Part shown: positions 1-5,907 of the stretch, piece by piece | Position numbering within the stretch: position 1 is the stretch's first letter | How the letters are laid out: the number at the start of each line of letters is the position of its first letter | From: DATIYF01 sp035517775 | GTDB taxonomy: Bacteria > Acidobacteriota > Terriglobia > Terriglobales > Acidobacteriaceae | Direction: 5' to 3' | Assembly: GCA_035517775.1 (NCBI GenBank) | Contig: DATIYF010000126.1 | Span: 1 to 11,395, forward strand | Length of the DNA: 11,395 bases | Program-made: the position numbers and the translations under genes | Notes under the pieces: generated by a model | Seen by the model: the letters and a program-made list of their open reading frames with translations, nothing else | Told to the model about the DNA's origin: nothing | Database searches by the model: none

Positions 1-1175
1 GGAGTCGTGAAGTAGGCTTTGCCCCGGCACATCTCGGTCACCTTCTGCACGAACTGCACCAGGCCGTAATCCGAAGCCAGCATGAAAGTGTTGATCATCA
101 CCCCCGCCCGCTTGCACTTCGAAACTTCCTGCAGCGTCTCGCTCACTACCAGCGGATCAAGGCCAAAGGCGTTCTTATAAATGCGGCCGTCTTCCAGCGT
201 CAGCGCCGAAGGCTTGCCGTCAGTGATCATCACGATCTGCTTCATATCTTTTCTTTGCCGGTTGAGAATGCGCTGCGCCAGCCGCAAGCCCTCACGCGTG
301 TTGGTGTAGTAGGGGCCGACTTTGACCCGCGCCAGTTGCGAGAGCGGCACCTCCTCCGCCGAGTCATGAAACAGAATCAGCGACAACGAATCACCCGGAT
401 ACTGCGTGCGGATCAAATGCGAGAGCGCCATGGCGACCTTTTTCGCCGGGGTGAAGCGATCTTCGCCATACAGAATCATGGAGTGCGAGCAGTCGAGCAT
501 GAGCACCGTCGCGCACGAAGATTGATACTCGCACTGATGCACCTGCAGGTCCGAATATTCGATGTTCAACGGCAGGCTCAGGCCCTCGCGCTGAATGGCG
601 CTCGAAAGCGTAGCCGTGATATCCAGGTTCAGGGTGTCGCCAAATTCATAACGCCGCGAGGCGCCGCTGGCCTCGATGCCGGTGGCCATATCGCGGGTAT
701 CGTGCCGCCCGAAACTCGACTTGCCCAGCGACCCCATCAGATCGCGCAGCGTTTTGAAGCCCAGAAAATCCAGGCTCTTGTCGGTGATCTCAAAGCGCGC
801 CTGCTGCTGGGCCTCGCCCACCTGCCCGCCCACGCTTGACTGGCGCGACGGATCATGCGGCTGGTCCACGGAAATGTAATCTTCCTGCTGCATGCGCTCG
901 ATCAGCTTCTCGATTAACTCCTCGAGCTTGCCTTCCATCTCCATCTGCTGCAGCCGCTCGCGCATTTCTTCGTCTAGAAAATTGCCATCCATGAGCGCCT
1001 GCTCGATGGCCTGGCGCAGCTCGTCGAGCGTCTGCTCGCCCGGAGGCAAATCGTAGAACATGTAGTTCTGGAAGCCGCTCTGCAAGAGATAGTCGGAGAG
1101 CGCCCCGAGCAGGTCCTCCATGCTCATCTCGCCCGCAGGATCAGGCACGTATTTGGAGTAACGCACGCGGCGCAT
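1..1175 (-). CDS. von Willebrand factor A (VWA) domain protein, partner of the adjacent AAA+ ATPase; C-terminus cut by window edge
   Basis: Open frame on the minus strand from the ATG at 1175-1173 with no stop before the left edge (391 codons visible), so it is partial. An N-terminal helical region begins MRRVRYSKYVPDPAGE and includes an acidic, Glu/Gln-rich stretch (about residues 52-100). A VWA fold follows, with a complete metal-ion-dependent adhesion site: DCSHS (DxSxS, D228), a Thr near 293 in YYTNTREG, and ITDG (D319). The visible end VQFVQKVTEMCRGKAYFTT is typical of the last VWA strand and helix, so probably only a few tens of residues are missing (inference). In known ATPase/VWA pairs (magnesium chelatase I/D, MoxR/VWA, RavA/ViaA) the VWA protein is the Mg-dependent adaptor that brings substrate to the ATPase; the substrate here is unknown. 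It lies 117 bases downstream of the ATPase on the same strand. The start was chosen because RRVRYSKY resembles the N-terminus of relatives; the SD is weak. Cytoplasmic; no signal peptide or membrane segment. Confidence 0.9.
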   Translation of the reverse strand, partial: MRRVRYSKYVPDPAGEMSMEDLLGALSDYLLQSGFQNYMFYDLPPGEQTLDELRQAIEQALMDGNFLDEEMRERLQQMEMEGKLEELIEKLIERMQQEDYISVDQPHDPSRQSSVGGQVGEAQQQARFEITDKSLDFLGFKTLRDLMGSLGKSSFGRHDTRDMATGIEASGASRRYEFGDTLNLDITATLSSAIQREGLSLPLNIEYSDLQVHQCEYQSSCATVLMLDCSHSMILYGEDRFTPAKKVAMALSHLIRTQYPGDSLSLILFHDSAEEVPLSQLARVKVGPYYTNTREGLRLAQRILNRQRKDMKQIVMITDGKPSALTLEDGRIYKNAFGLDPLVVSETLQEVSKCKRAGVMINTFMLASDYGLVQFVQKVTEMCRGKAYFTT

Positions 1176-1195
1176 AGGACGTGCTCTTAAGTATT

Positions 1196-1230
1196 AGCCA
1201 TCAGCTCACGGCTCTCAGCAGTCAGCTTCC
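1196..1230 (-). repeat. Degenerate tandem heptamer array, proximal to the VWA gene
   Basis: Five 7-base units on the plus strand: AGCCATC (1196), AGCTCAC (1203), GGCTCTC (1210), AGCAGTC (1217), AGCTTCC (1224). Read on the minus strand they are GCTGANN-like and put TGA or TAA triplets every 7 bases, with two more degenerate units (TAA triplets) running toward the VWA start at 1175. It is the inverted partner of the array at 1263-1297: ATCAGCTC at 1200-1207 pairs perfectly with GAGCTGAT at 1283-1290. Confidence 0.6.
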
Positions 1231-1262
1231 CATCGAAAGCAGCAGCCCTCGCCCATTCCAAG

Positions 1263-1297
1263 AGCTAAGAGCTAACGGCTAAGAGCTGATAGTTAAT
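1263..1297 (+). repeat. Tandem heptamer array overlapping the stop codon of the AAA+ ATPase
   Basis: Five units on the plus strand: AGCTAAG (1263), AGCTAAC (1270), GGCTAAG (1277), AGCTGAT (1284), AGTTAAT (1291). The last unit contains the ATPase stop codon (TAA, 1295-1293 on the minus strand). Counting on from that TAA along the minus strand, TAG triplets recur at +14, +21 and +28, so all three reading frames are closed. The units fit RRCTRAN, the consensus also seen at 4361-4395, 8329-8349 and 10753-10800. Confidence 0.7.
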
Positions 1298-2777
1298 TAA
1301 ACGACCTCCTCGGCCTATAGGGCGGTTCTTCGCGGTCGAAGGGTTTTTCCGCCGGCTTCGGCTTCTCGCCGGCGCTGAACACTCGTTCTTCGTTGCGACC
1401 GATGCGCTTATGCGCGTGCAGCCCTTCGAGCACGAACTCTGCCGCAGAAACCTGGGCCTCTGCGCTGTCCTTCGGCCCCACGCCCAGCTTCACTGCCTTT
1501 TCCAGCAGGCCTTGAATGCCGCGCAGCGCTTGCAGGGCCTCACCCGCGCTCACCGTGTCGGCCAAGTGGATTTCTCCACCCAGATCGAACCACTGCACGA
1601 TTTGCTGCATGTCGGCACCCTTGAAGTAGCCGTCGTAGGTCTTGGCGATGGCGGAGCGAATCAGCTCCCGCCCTACGTGGTCGGCGCCCTTCATCTCGCC
1701 TTCGTACTCAAGCTCCAGTTTGCCGGTGATGGCGGGCAGGGCGGCGTAAACATCGCCAATGCGCGGCACCACCATGTGCTCGCCGTGCCGGATGGCCCGC
1801 CGCTCTGCGTTCGAAACCACATTCTCCATGCAGGAAATCGGCAACCGCTGGCTCACACCCGAGCGCTTGTCAACCTTCTTGTCTTCCCGCGCCGAAAACG
1901 CAATCCGCTCGATCACCTCGCGCACGTACCTGGGCACCTGCAGCTTATGGCCATCGCGTTGTGTCCAGGCCTCCTGCGTAGTAATCGCCATGCCTTCATC
2001 AATGGTGGCGGGGTAGTGGGTGCGAATCTCTGATCCAATGCGGTCCTTCAGCGGCGTAATGATCTTTCCGCGCGCCGTGTAATCTTCCGGATTGGCGCTG
2101 AACACCAGGGCCACATCGAGCGGCAGCCGGATGGGATAGCCTTTAATCTGCACATCCCCTTCCTGCATGATGTTGAACAGACCCACCTGGATCTTGCCCG
2201 CCAGATCAGGCAGCTCGTTGATGGCGAAGACGCCGCGATTGGCGCGCGGCAGCAGGCCATAGTGCACCGTCATCTCGCTGCTCAACTGGTGCCCGCCGCG
2301 CGCCGCCTTGATGGGGTCTATGTCGCCGATCAGGTCGGCAATGGTCACATCCGGCGTGGCCAGCTTCTCCACGTAGCGCTCTTCCGGCGAAAGATACGCG
2401 ATGGGCGCCTCATCGCCCTGCTCGGCGATCAGGTCGCGGCAGCGTCGGCAGATGGGGGCATAGGGATTGTCGTGAATCTCGCAGCCCGCGAGATACGGCG
2501 TCTGGGGATCGAGCAGCGTCGTAAGCGCTCGCAGGATGCGGCTTTTCGCCTGCCCCCGCAGCCCCAGCAGAATGAAATTATGGCGCGAAAGCAGCGCGTT
2601 CACGATCTGCGGCACCACGCTATCGTCGTAACCCACGATGCCGGGAAAAATCGGCCCGCTGCAGCCCAGCTTGGCGATCAGGTTCTCGCGCAACTCGTCT
2701 TTGACGCGCCGGCTCCGCAACCTTGGTTCGGAAAAAGGACTGTGGCGCAGCTCGCCCAGTGTACGCGGGAAACTCAT
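1293..2777 (-). CDS. MoxR/magnesium-chelatase-like AAA+ ATPase of the ATPase-VWA pair
   Basis: A 494-aa cytoplasmic AAA+ ATPase of the ChlI/MoxR branch, likely a remodelling or metal-insertion chaperone acting with the downstream VWA protein. Seen in order: N-terminal region; Walker A GLRGQAKS (72-79), with Ala where many AAA+ proteins have Gly, as in RavA-type enzymes; a Cys insert C99, C110, C113 that could bind a metal; Walker B VFAINEL (183-189), with Asn187 in place of the usual Asp before catalytic Glu188; sensor-1 region SANPEDY (227-233); KDR and the IRTHYP segment (244-256); a C-terminal helical lid; and a Pro/charged tail from about 470. As I recall, the INE variant is shared by mycobacterial Rv0958-like relatives, so the protein is probably active. 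ATG at 2777-2775; a G-run lies 9-13 bases upstream. The gene has its own promoter after the Lon-domain gene (gap 92 bases). The natural substrate cannot be told from sequence. Confidence 0.92.
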   Translation of the reverse strand: MSFPRTLGELRHSPFSEPRLRSRRVKDELRENLIAKLGCSGPIFPGIVGYDDSVVPQIVNALLSRHNFILLGLRGQAKSRILRALTTLLDPQTPYLAGCEIHDNPYAPICRRCRDLIAEQGDEAPIAYLSPEERYVEKLATPDVTIADLIGDIDPIKAARGGHQLSSEMTVHYGLLPRANRGVFAINELPDLAGKIQVGLFNIMQEGDVQIKGYPIRLPLDVALVFSANPEDYTARGKIITPLKDRIGSEIRTHYPATIDEGMAITTQEAWTQRDGHKLQVPRYVREVIERIAFSAREDKKVDKRSGVSQRLPISCMENVVSNAERRAIRHGEHMVVPRIGDVYAALPAITGKLELEYEGEMKGADHVGRELIRSAIAKTYDGYFKGADMQQIVQWFDLGGEIHLADTVSAGEALQALRGIQGLLEKAVKLGVGPKDSAEAQVSAAEFVLEGLHAHKRIGRNEERVFSAGEKPKPAEKPFDREEPPYRPRRSFN

Positions 2778-2813
2778 GACCCAAAACCCCCAGGAAGAGG
2801 ACTGATTTTTTTG

Positions 2814-2841
2814 ATTATACGCCCGCCTCGAGGAGGGCCAA
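2814..2841 (-). promoter_or_regulatory. Sigma-70-type promoter of the AAA+ ATPase gene
   Basis: On the minus strand TTGGCC (2841-2836), a 16-base spacer and a perfect TATAAT (2819-2814), followed by an A-rich stretch. The predicted start point is near 2807, giving a leader of about 30 nt before the ATG at 2777. It lies downstream of the Lon-domain gene stop, so the ATPase/VWA pair can be transcribed independently. Confidence 0.65.
2821..2838. promoter_or_regulatory. Near-perfect 18-bp palindrome within the ATPase promoter spacer (candidate operator)
   Basis: GCCCGCCTCGAGGAGGGC has 8 of 9 complementary positions; the only mismatch is 2825/2834. It fills the space between -35 and -10. No T-run follows on either strand, so it does not look like an intrinsic terminator of the Lon-domain gene. 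A dimeric repressor or activator site is the simplest reading, but an accidental GC-rich palindrome is possible. Confidence 0.4.
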
Positions 2842-2869
2842 TTCCGGGCCAGATGCGGCCTCTGAGGGC

Positions 2870-3478
2870 TCAGTGCACGTGCCCGTTGCCCCCCGCCTTC
2901 TGCCGTGCCCGCACCGCATGCCGCAGGCCGGGCAGGATGGCCTCGAAATAAGAAACCACGGCGGGAATGCGCTCGGCCTCTGACTTCATGCCCAGCAGCG
3001 TCTGCTTGAAGTCGAGGTCAAGGGGAAGCGAACCCGCCAGTTGAAACGAAAGCGGGCGCCCCGCGGAGGGATTGCCCGAAACCTCGTTGCCCGCCAATTG
3101 CACAATTTCCGTGTGAAGGGCGACCGCCCGCTTGATTTCCTCCACGCCGGCCGCTCCCGGTTCGTCCTCCAGGTAGAGCACCTCGGCCCGCAGGAATGAG
3201 CGCTCCTGATTGACCTCCATCACTTCGAAGCGCCTCCGGCCCTCGGTCAGGATGTCCATGCGGCCATCCTCATACTTCTTGGCCACATTCAGAATCTCGG
3301 CCGTGCAGCCAATCTCGGCCACGCCCTCCTCTTTCGTGCGCACCACGCCGAAGGGGATCTTTTCCGCCAGGCATTCGCCGATCATTTCCTGGTAACGCGG
3401 CTCGAAGATATGGAGCGGCAGCGGCGTTCCTGGAAGCAGCACTGCCTCCAGCGGAAACAGAGGCAAGAGTGTGCTCAC
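2870..3478 (-). CDS. Stand-alone Lon N-terminal (substrate-binding) domain protein
   Basis: A 202-aa protein starting MSTLLPLFPLEAVLLPGTPLPLHIFEPRY, the characteristic first strands of the Lon N-terminal/PUA-like domain (PF02190 type), followed by PFGVVRTKEEGVAEIGCTAEI and the DILTEGRRRFEV segment. A helical C-terminal part (about 115-195) completes the usual fold. There is no AAA+ module and no Ser-Lys protease domain, so it is not a Lon protease; such stand-alone proteins are widespread and their role is not established (peptide binding or an adaptor is an inference). The start is GTG at 3478-3476, preceded by a GGGGG run about 7 bases upstream; there is no ATG that keeps the conserved first strand. 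Divergent from the SDR gene (90-base gap) and upstream of the ATPase on the same strand. Confidence 0.9.
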   Translation of the reverse strand: MSTLLPLFPLEAVLLPGTPLPLHIFEPRYQEMIGECLAEKIPFGVVRTKEEGVAEIGCTAEILNVAKKYEDGRMDILTEGRRRFEVMEVNQERSFLRAEVLYLEDEPGAAGVEEIKRAVALHTEIVQLAGNEVSGNPSAGRPLSFQLAGSLPLDLDFKQTLLGMKSEAERIPAVVSYFEAILPGLRHAVRARQKAGGNGHVH

Positions 3479-3517
3479 CGCAGGCCCCCGAGCTTGGCCG
3501 ACTGGCGCATCTCTCCG

Positions 3518-3523
3518 ATTGTA
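3518..3523 (-). promoter_or_regulatory. Possible -10 element of the Lon-domain gene
   Basis: TACAAT on the minus strand (3523-3518), 5 of 6 matches to TATAAT, about 40 bases upstream of the GTG start. No convincing -35 hexamer at the right distance, so the call is weak. Confidence 0.3.
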
Positions 3524-3531
3524 CGCTGCGC

Positions 3532-3561
3532 TTGACTCGAAGTTGCCGCGGGGCTTACAAA
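3532..3561 (+). promoter_or_regulatory. Promoter of the SDR gene, possibly giving a leaderless mRNA
   Basis: TTGACT (3532-3537), 18 bases, then TACAAA (3556-3561). Transcription would start about 7 bases later, at or next to the ATG at 3569. No Shine-Dalgarno is present before this ATG, which fits a leaderless transcript. Confidence 0.45.
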
Positions 3562-3568
3562 ACTCGGC

Positions 3569-4366
3569 ATGGAAATCTCAGGCAGGGTTGTGGTGGTAAC
3601 CGGCGCATCCATGGGTATTGGCGAAGCCATCGCCAAAGTCTTTGCCGCGCAGGGAGCACCCATCGTGCTGCTCTCGCGCGACACCGGCCGGGCTGAGGCG
3701 GCGCGTGCCCGCATCGGCCATGCCGACCGCACCATCGCGCTGGCCTGCGATGTTCGCCACCGCGAAGATATTGACCGCGCGATCGGCCTCACGATGCATC
3801 ATTTTGGCCGCATTGACGTCTGGGTGAACAACGCCGGCCACGGCCTGATGGATTCCGTCGCCCAGGCCGATATGGCCGCCGCCCGCGACACCTTCGAGAC
3901 CAACTTCTGGGGCACGCTCGCTGCCATGCAGGCCGTGGTTCCGCTCATGAAGCAGCAGGGCGGCGGCGCCATCATCAACATTTCAAGCGTCGCCGGCCAC
4001 ATTCCGCTGCCTTACCACGCCCTCTACAGCGCCACCAAGTTTTCTATGAATGCCATTGGAAAAGCCGCGCGCGTGGAACTAAAGCCCGCCAACATCCATG
4101 TCATGACCGTCTGCCCCGGCTACGTGCGCACCGATTTCGGCAAGAACCTGATTCGCGGGCGCGAGCAGAAAACGGTTCGTCCGGCCGGCAATCGTGGCAT
4201 TTCCGCCGAGCGTGTGGCCCGCGCCGTGCTGCGCGGTTATGAGAAGCAGAAAACAGAAGTGGTCGTGCCCTGGACCATGCATCCGGTGATCAAGCTCTAT
4301 CAGTTGTTTCCCTGGCTGGTCGAACGCGCCATGATGCGCATGGCCCGCGCGGCCCCGGGAAACTGA
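3569..4366 (+). CDS. Short-chain dehydrogenase/reductase (classical SDR family)
   Basis: A 265-aa NAD(P)-dependent oxidoreductase of the classical SDR type. Visible landmarks: cofactor motif TGASMGIG (11-18), CDV (60-62) at the adenine-ring position, WVNNAG (85-90), Asn112 in TNFWG, ISS (138-140) with Ser140 as likely catalytic serine, YSATK (Tyr153, Lys157), and CPGYVRTDF (182-190). Arg38 in LLSRD, just after the second strand, suggests NADP(H) preference (inference). The C-terminal part (about 235-258) is hydrophobic around an IKLYQLFPWLV segment and could contact membrane. The substrate cannot be told; SDR specificity is not readable from these motifs. The start fits the first strand of the Rossmann fold. 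Its stop codon lies in the heptamer repeat at 4361-4395. The neighbour downstream is convergent. Confidence 0.93.
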   Translation: MEISGRVVVVTGASMGIGEAIAKVFAAQGAPIVLLSRDTGRAEAARARIGHADRTIALACDVRHREDIDRAIGLTMHHFGRIDVWVNNAGHGLMDSVAQADMAAARDTFETNFWGTLAAMQAVVPLMKQQGGGAIINISSVAGHIPLPYHALYSATKFSMNAIGKAARVELKPANIHVMTVCPGYVRTDFGKNLIRGREQKTVRPAGNRGISAERVARAVLRGYEKQKTEVVVPWTMHPVIKLYQLFPWLVERAMMRMARAAPGN

Positions 4367-4395
4367 CGGACGCGAACTGCCCTCGGAGAACTGAT
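4361..4395 (+). repeat. Decayed heptamer repeat at the SDR stop codon
   Basis: AACTGAC (4361, containing the SDR stop TGA 4364-4366), AACTGCC (4375) and AACTGAT (4389) are spaced exactly 14 and 14 bases apart, i.e. two heptamer steps, with diverged units between. Same RRCTRAN consensus as the arrays at the ends of cydB and the di-heme gene. Confidence 0.45.
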
Positions 4396-4405
4396 GAAGC
4401 CAGTG

Positions 4406-4440
4406 GTAGGCTCAGTTTCTTTCGCCGGACTCAAACCTAC
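4406..4440. terminator. Imperfect hairpin between the convergent SDR and TPR genes
   Basis: GTAGG (4406-4410) pairs with CCTAC (4436-4440), and AGT (4414-4416) with ACT (4429-4431), separated by an asymmetric internal loop. The loop side is T-rich, but no T-run follows the stem. It could be a weak bidirectional terminator; the right arm overlaps the TPR stop codon. Confidence 0.25.
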
Positions 4441-4748
4441 GCCTTCAATTCCTCCAGCATCGCCGTCATCTCCGACTGTGCGTGACTATTGCCGGTGCGC
4501 CGCGCTGAAGCAATCCCTTCGATCAGCATCTGCTTCGCCTCCTCCTTGCGCTGGGCACGGGCCAAAGTCTGCGCCGCCATGAAGTATCCCGCGGTGTAAT
4601 TGGGATGAGCGGCCACCAGTTTGGCAAATTCTTCTAACGCTTCGCTCACCTTCCCGGCGTTGGAATACTCCATCGCCAGGCCATAGCGCGCGAAGGCATC
4701 GTTCGGGTTCTGCGACAGAATTTCTGTCAGCACCGCCATGCGATCCAT
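4437..4748 (-). CDS. Small tetratricopeptide-repeat protein
   Basis: A 103-aa soluble protein made almost entirely of TPR-like helix pairs. Repeat one is about residues 17-50 (DAFARYGLAMEYSNAGKVSEAL with a Pro at 49); repeat two about 51-84 (TAGYFMAAQTLARAQRKEEAKQML); a final helix ends in LEELKA. The Ala, Gly, Tyr and Pro positions match the TPR pattern. Such proteins are protein-protein adaptors; no partner is evident. ATG at 4748-4746 is the start used; the ATG at codon 4 is a possible alternative, and neither has a strong SD. It is convergent with the SDR and divergent from the Cys-rich gene, so it is probably monocistronic. A 9-bp perfect inverted repeat lies just upstream (4768-4787). 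Confidence 0.8.
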   Translation of the reverse strand: MDRMAVLTEILSQNPNDAFARYGLAMEYSNAGKVSEALEEFAKLVAAHPNYTAGYFMAAQTLARAQRKEEAKQMLIEGIASARRTGNSHAQSEMTAMLEELKA

Positions 4749-4767
4749 AACACCCGTTACCTCGCAG

Positions 4768-4790
4768 AGACGTTGCTCGCAACGTCTTTT
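4768..4790 (+). terminator. Perfect 9-bp inverted repeat with trailing T-run in the divergent gap
   Basis: AGACGTTGC (4768-4776), TC, GCAACGTCT (4779-4787), continuing TTT on the plus strand. In RNA this gives a stable stem with a tetraloop and four U residues, which meets the form of an intrinsic terminator reading rightward. No plus-strand gene ends nearby: the SDR ended 400 bases earlier and the TPR gene lies antisense between. It may stop SDR read-through, or may instead be a dimeric operator between the TPR and Cys-rich genes. Confidence 0.45.
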
Positions 4791-4796
4791 CGCAGC

Positions 4797-4821
4797 ATCT
4801 CCAGCATGAGATTACTACAAT
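4797..4821 (+). promoter_or_regulatory. Candidate -10 with upstream inverted repeat for the Cys-rich/thioesterase unit
   Basis: TACAAT at 4816-4821 (5 of 6 to the -10 consensus) would start transcription near 4828, about 25 nt before the ATG at 4853. No -35 hexamer is present at 16-18 bases; in its place is an inverted repeat ATCTC-N6-GAGAT (4797-4812). This would suit an activator-dependent promoter, but the repeat is short. Confidence 0.35.
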
Positions 4822-4852
4822 ATTTTCTCTCTCACCCCCGCCCCTGAGTAGA

Positions 4853-5323
4853 ATGATGGGTTCAATCTCATTCGGAGCGCGTGCCTTGGCCTGCCCCTAT
4901 TTCGTCCCTGCGCAGAGATTGGAAAGCGGAACCTGGCCGCATCCCTCGCGTCTGCCGCTGGGCGCGGGATGGGCCGGTTGCTGCTCTGCTCCTGGCCACG
5001 AAGGCGTGGAACCCACGGAGACCGAACTGCGCGAACTCTGCAATCTGGGCTACGCTAAGCAGTGTCCGCGCTTGCCCGCCCAGAGAAACTTCGACGCGGT
5101 GCGATTTGCCATAGCCCGCGAGGGTGGCTCACAAGTCGTGGTCAGTTTTGCCTGCGAAAAGGCGCATCGCCCGGCCGCGCACGGCTCGCTGGAGTATGAC
5201 ATTCTGCTCGCCCGTTGGATCTCGCCACCTTCCGACCCCCGCATCCAGAAATTGGCCGAGTGCTACCTGAAGTCGTATCTTGAACGCAAAATGCGCTTCG
5301 CCGCCGCGAGCCCAAATCCATGA
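4853..5323 (+). CDS. Cysteine-rich conserved-looking hypothetical protein
   Basis: A 156-aa protein that I cannot assign to a named family. It holds seven Cys: C14 in ACPYFVP, C43 and C44 in GWAGCCSAP, C63 and C71 in LCNLGYAKQCPRLP, then C101 and C137. The spacing of the first five, with flanking Pro and aromatic residues, looks like a metal or Fe-S binding site (inference). The N-terminal RALACPYF lacks a signal peptide, and no membrane helix is seen. The second half (from about 82) is FDAVRFAIAREGGSQVVVSFACE, then HGSLEYDILL, with a final helix to residue 148. The stop TGA overlaps the next gene's ATG (ATGA), so the two are translationally coupled. ATG codons at 4853 and 4856 are both possible starts; neither has a clear SD. 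Confidence 0.75.
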   Translation: MMGSISFGARALACPYFVPAQRLESGTWPHPSRLPLGAGWAGCCSAPGHEGVEPTETELRELCNLGYAKQCPRLPAQRNFDAVRFAIAREGGSQVVVSFACEKAHRPAAHGSLEYDILLARWISPPSDPRIQKLAECYLKSYLERKMRFAAASPNP

Positions 5324-5826
5324 GCCAGCACGACGATTTACTCCTGCCGCGCCCGGTACGCGACTCTCAATCCGAGATGAACGAGATCGTTCTGCCCAAC
5401 GATGCCAATCCCCTGGGCGCTCTCCTCGGTGGCCGCCTCATGCACTGGATTGATCTGGCCGGCGCCATGGCCGCCCACCGCCACTCGCGCCAATATGCCG
5501 TCACCGCTGCCATTGACCATCTCGATTTTCTCGTGCCCGTGCATGTGGGCGATCTGGTGATTCTGCGCTCCTCGGTCAACCGCGCCTTTCACACCTCCAT
5601 GGAGGTCGGAGTCAAGGTCTGGGTGGAAAATTACATCGCGGATACCTGTCAGCACGTCAGTTCGGCTTATTTGACCTTTGTGGCGGTGGACCGCGAGGGC
5701 CATCGTGTGAGCGTGCCCGCCGTTATCCCCGAGACGGAGGAGCAGCGGCGGCGCTACGACGATGCTGGCCGCCGCCGCGACCTTCGCCGCGCCGAGCGTG
5801 ACCGCCGTGAACGCGCCCGCAGGTAG
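5320..5826 (+). CDS. Acyl-CoA thioesterase, single hotdog domain (YciA/BFIT-like)
   Basis: A 168-aa hotdog-fold protein expected to hydrolyse acyl-CoA to free fatty acid and CoA in the cytoplasm. Landmarks: MNEIVLPNDANPLGALLGG (20-38) leading into LMHWIDLAGA (40-49) with the conserved Asn30, Gly-Gly 37-38 and candidate catalytic Asp45; then AAIDHLDFLVPVHVGD (63-78), the second conserved strand; and SSAYLTFVAVD near 114-124. Length matches single-domain YciA-type enzymes, which act as trimers of dimers. The last 25 residues are very rich in Arg and Glu (RRRDLRRAERDRRERARR) and lie outside the hotdog fold; they could bind RNA or an acidic partner, or be a loose coil. The ATGA overlap with the Cys-rich gene indicates one operon. 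Chain-length specificity is not readable. Confidence 0.9.
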   Translation: MSQHDDLLLPRPVRDSQSEMNEIVLPNDANPLGALLGGRLMHWIDLAGAMAAHRHSRQYAVTAAIDHLDFLVPVHVGDLVILRSSVNRAFHTSMEVGVKVWVENYIADTCQHVSSAYLTFVAVDREGHRVSVPAVIPETEEQRRRYDDAGRRRDLRRAERDRRERARR

Positions 5827-5869
5827 AGACACCGCCCGCAGCGACTGGTGGCGGGGAAAGCGAATGCAT

Positions 5870-5885
5870 TGTGACCTACATCACA
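5870..5885. promoter_or_regulatory. CRP/FNR-family binding site upstream of cydAB
   Basis: TGTGACCTACATCACA is an exact match to the CRP-type consensus TGTGA-N6-TCACA, with fully symmetric half-sites. The centre is about 42 bases upstream of the start point predicted from the -10 at 5908, the geometry of class II activation in which the activator replaces a -35. In FNR-type regulators the half-site is usually TTGAT, so the TGTGA form favours a CRP-like or redox-variant family member; which one cannot be told. Confidence 0.75.
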
Positions 5886-5907
5886 TCCGCGCCCGCCTCT
5901 GATTCGA

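Noticed and set aside
255..839. Plus-strand open frame of 194 codons antisense to the VWA gene
   Set aside because: It lies over a clear VWA coding sequence with intact MIDAS motifs; the antisense product is Arg/Gln-rich and resembles no family.
5829..5858. GC-rich inverted repeat after the thioesterase as a terminator
   Set aside because: CCGCC/GGCGG arms can pair in more than one way, and there is no T-run; it is just composition.
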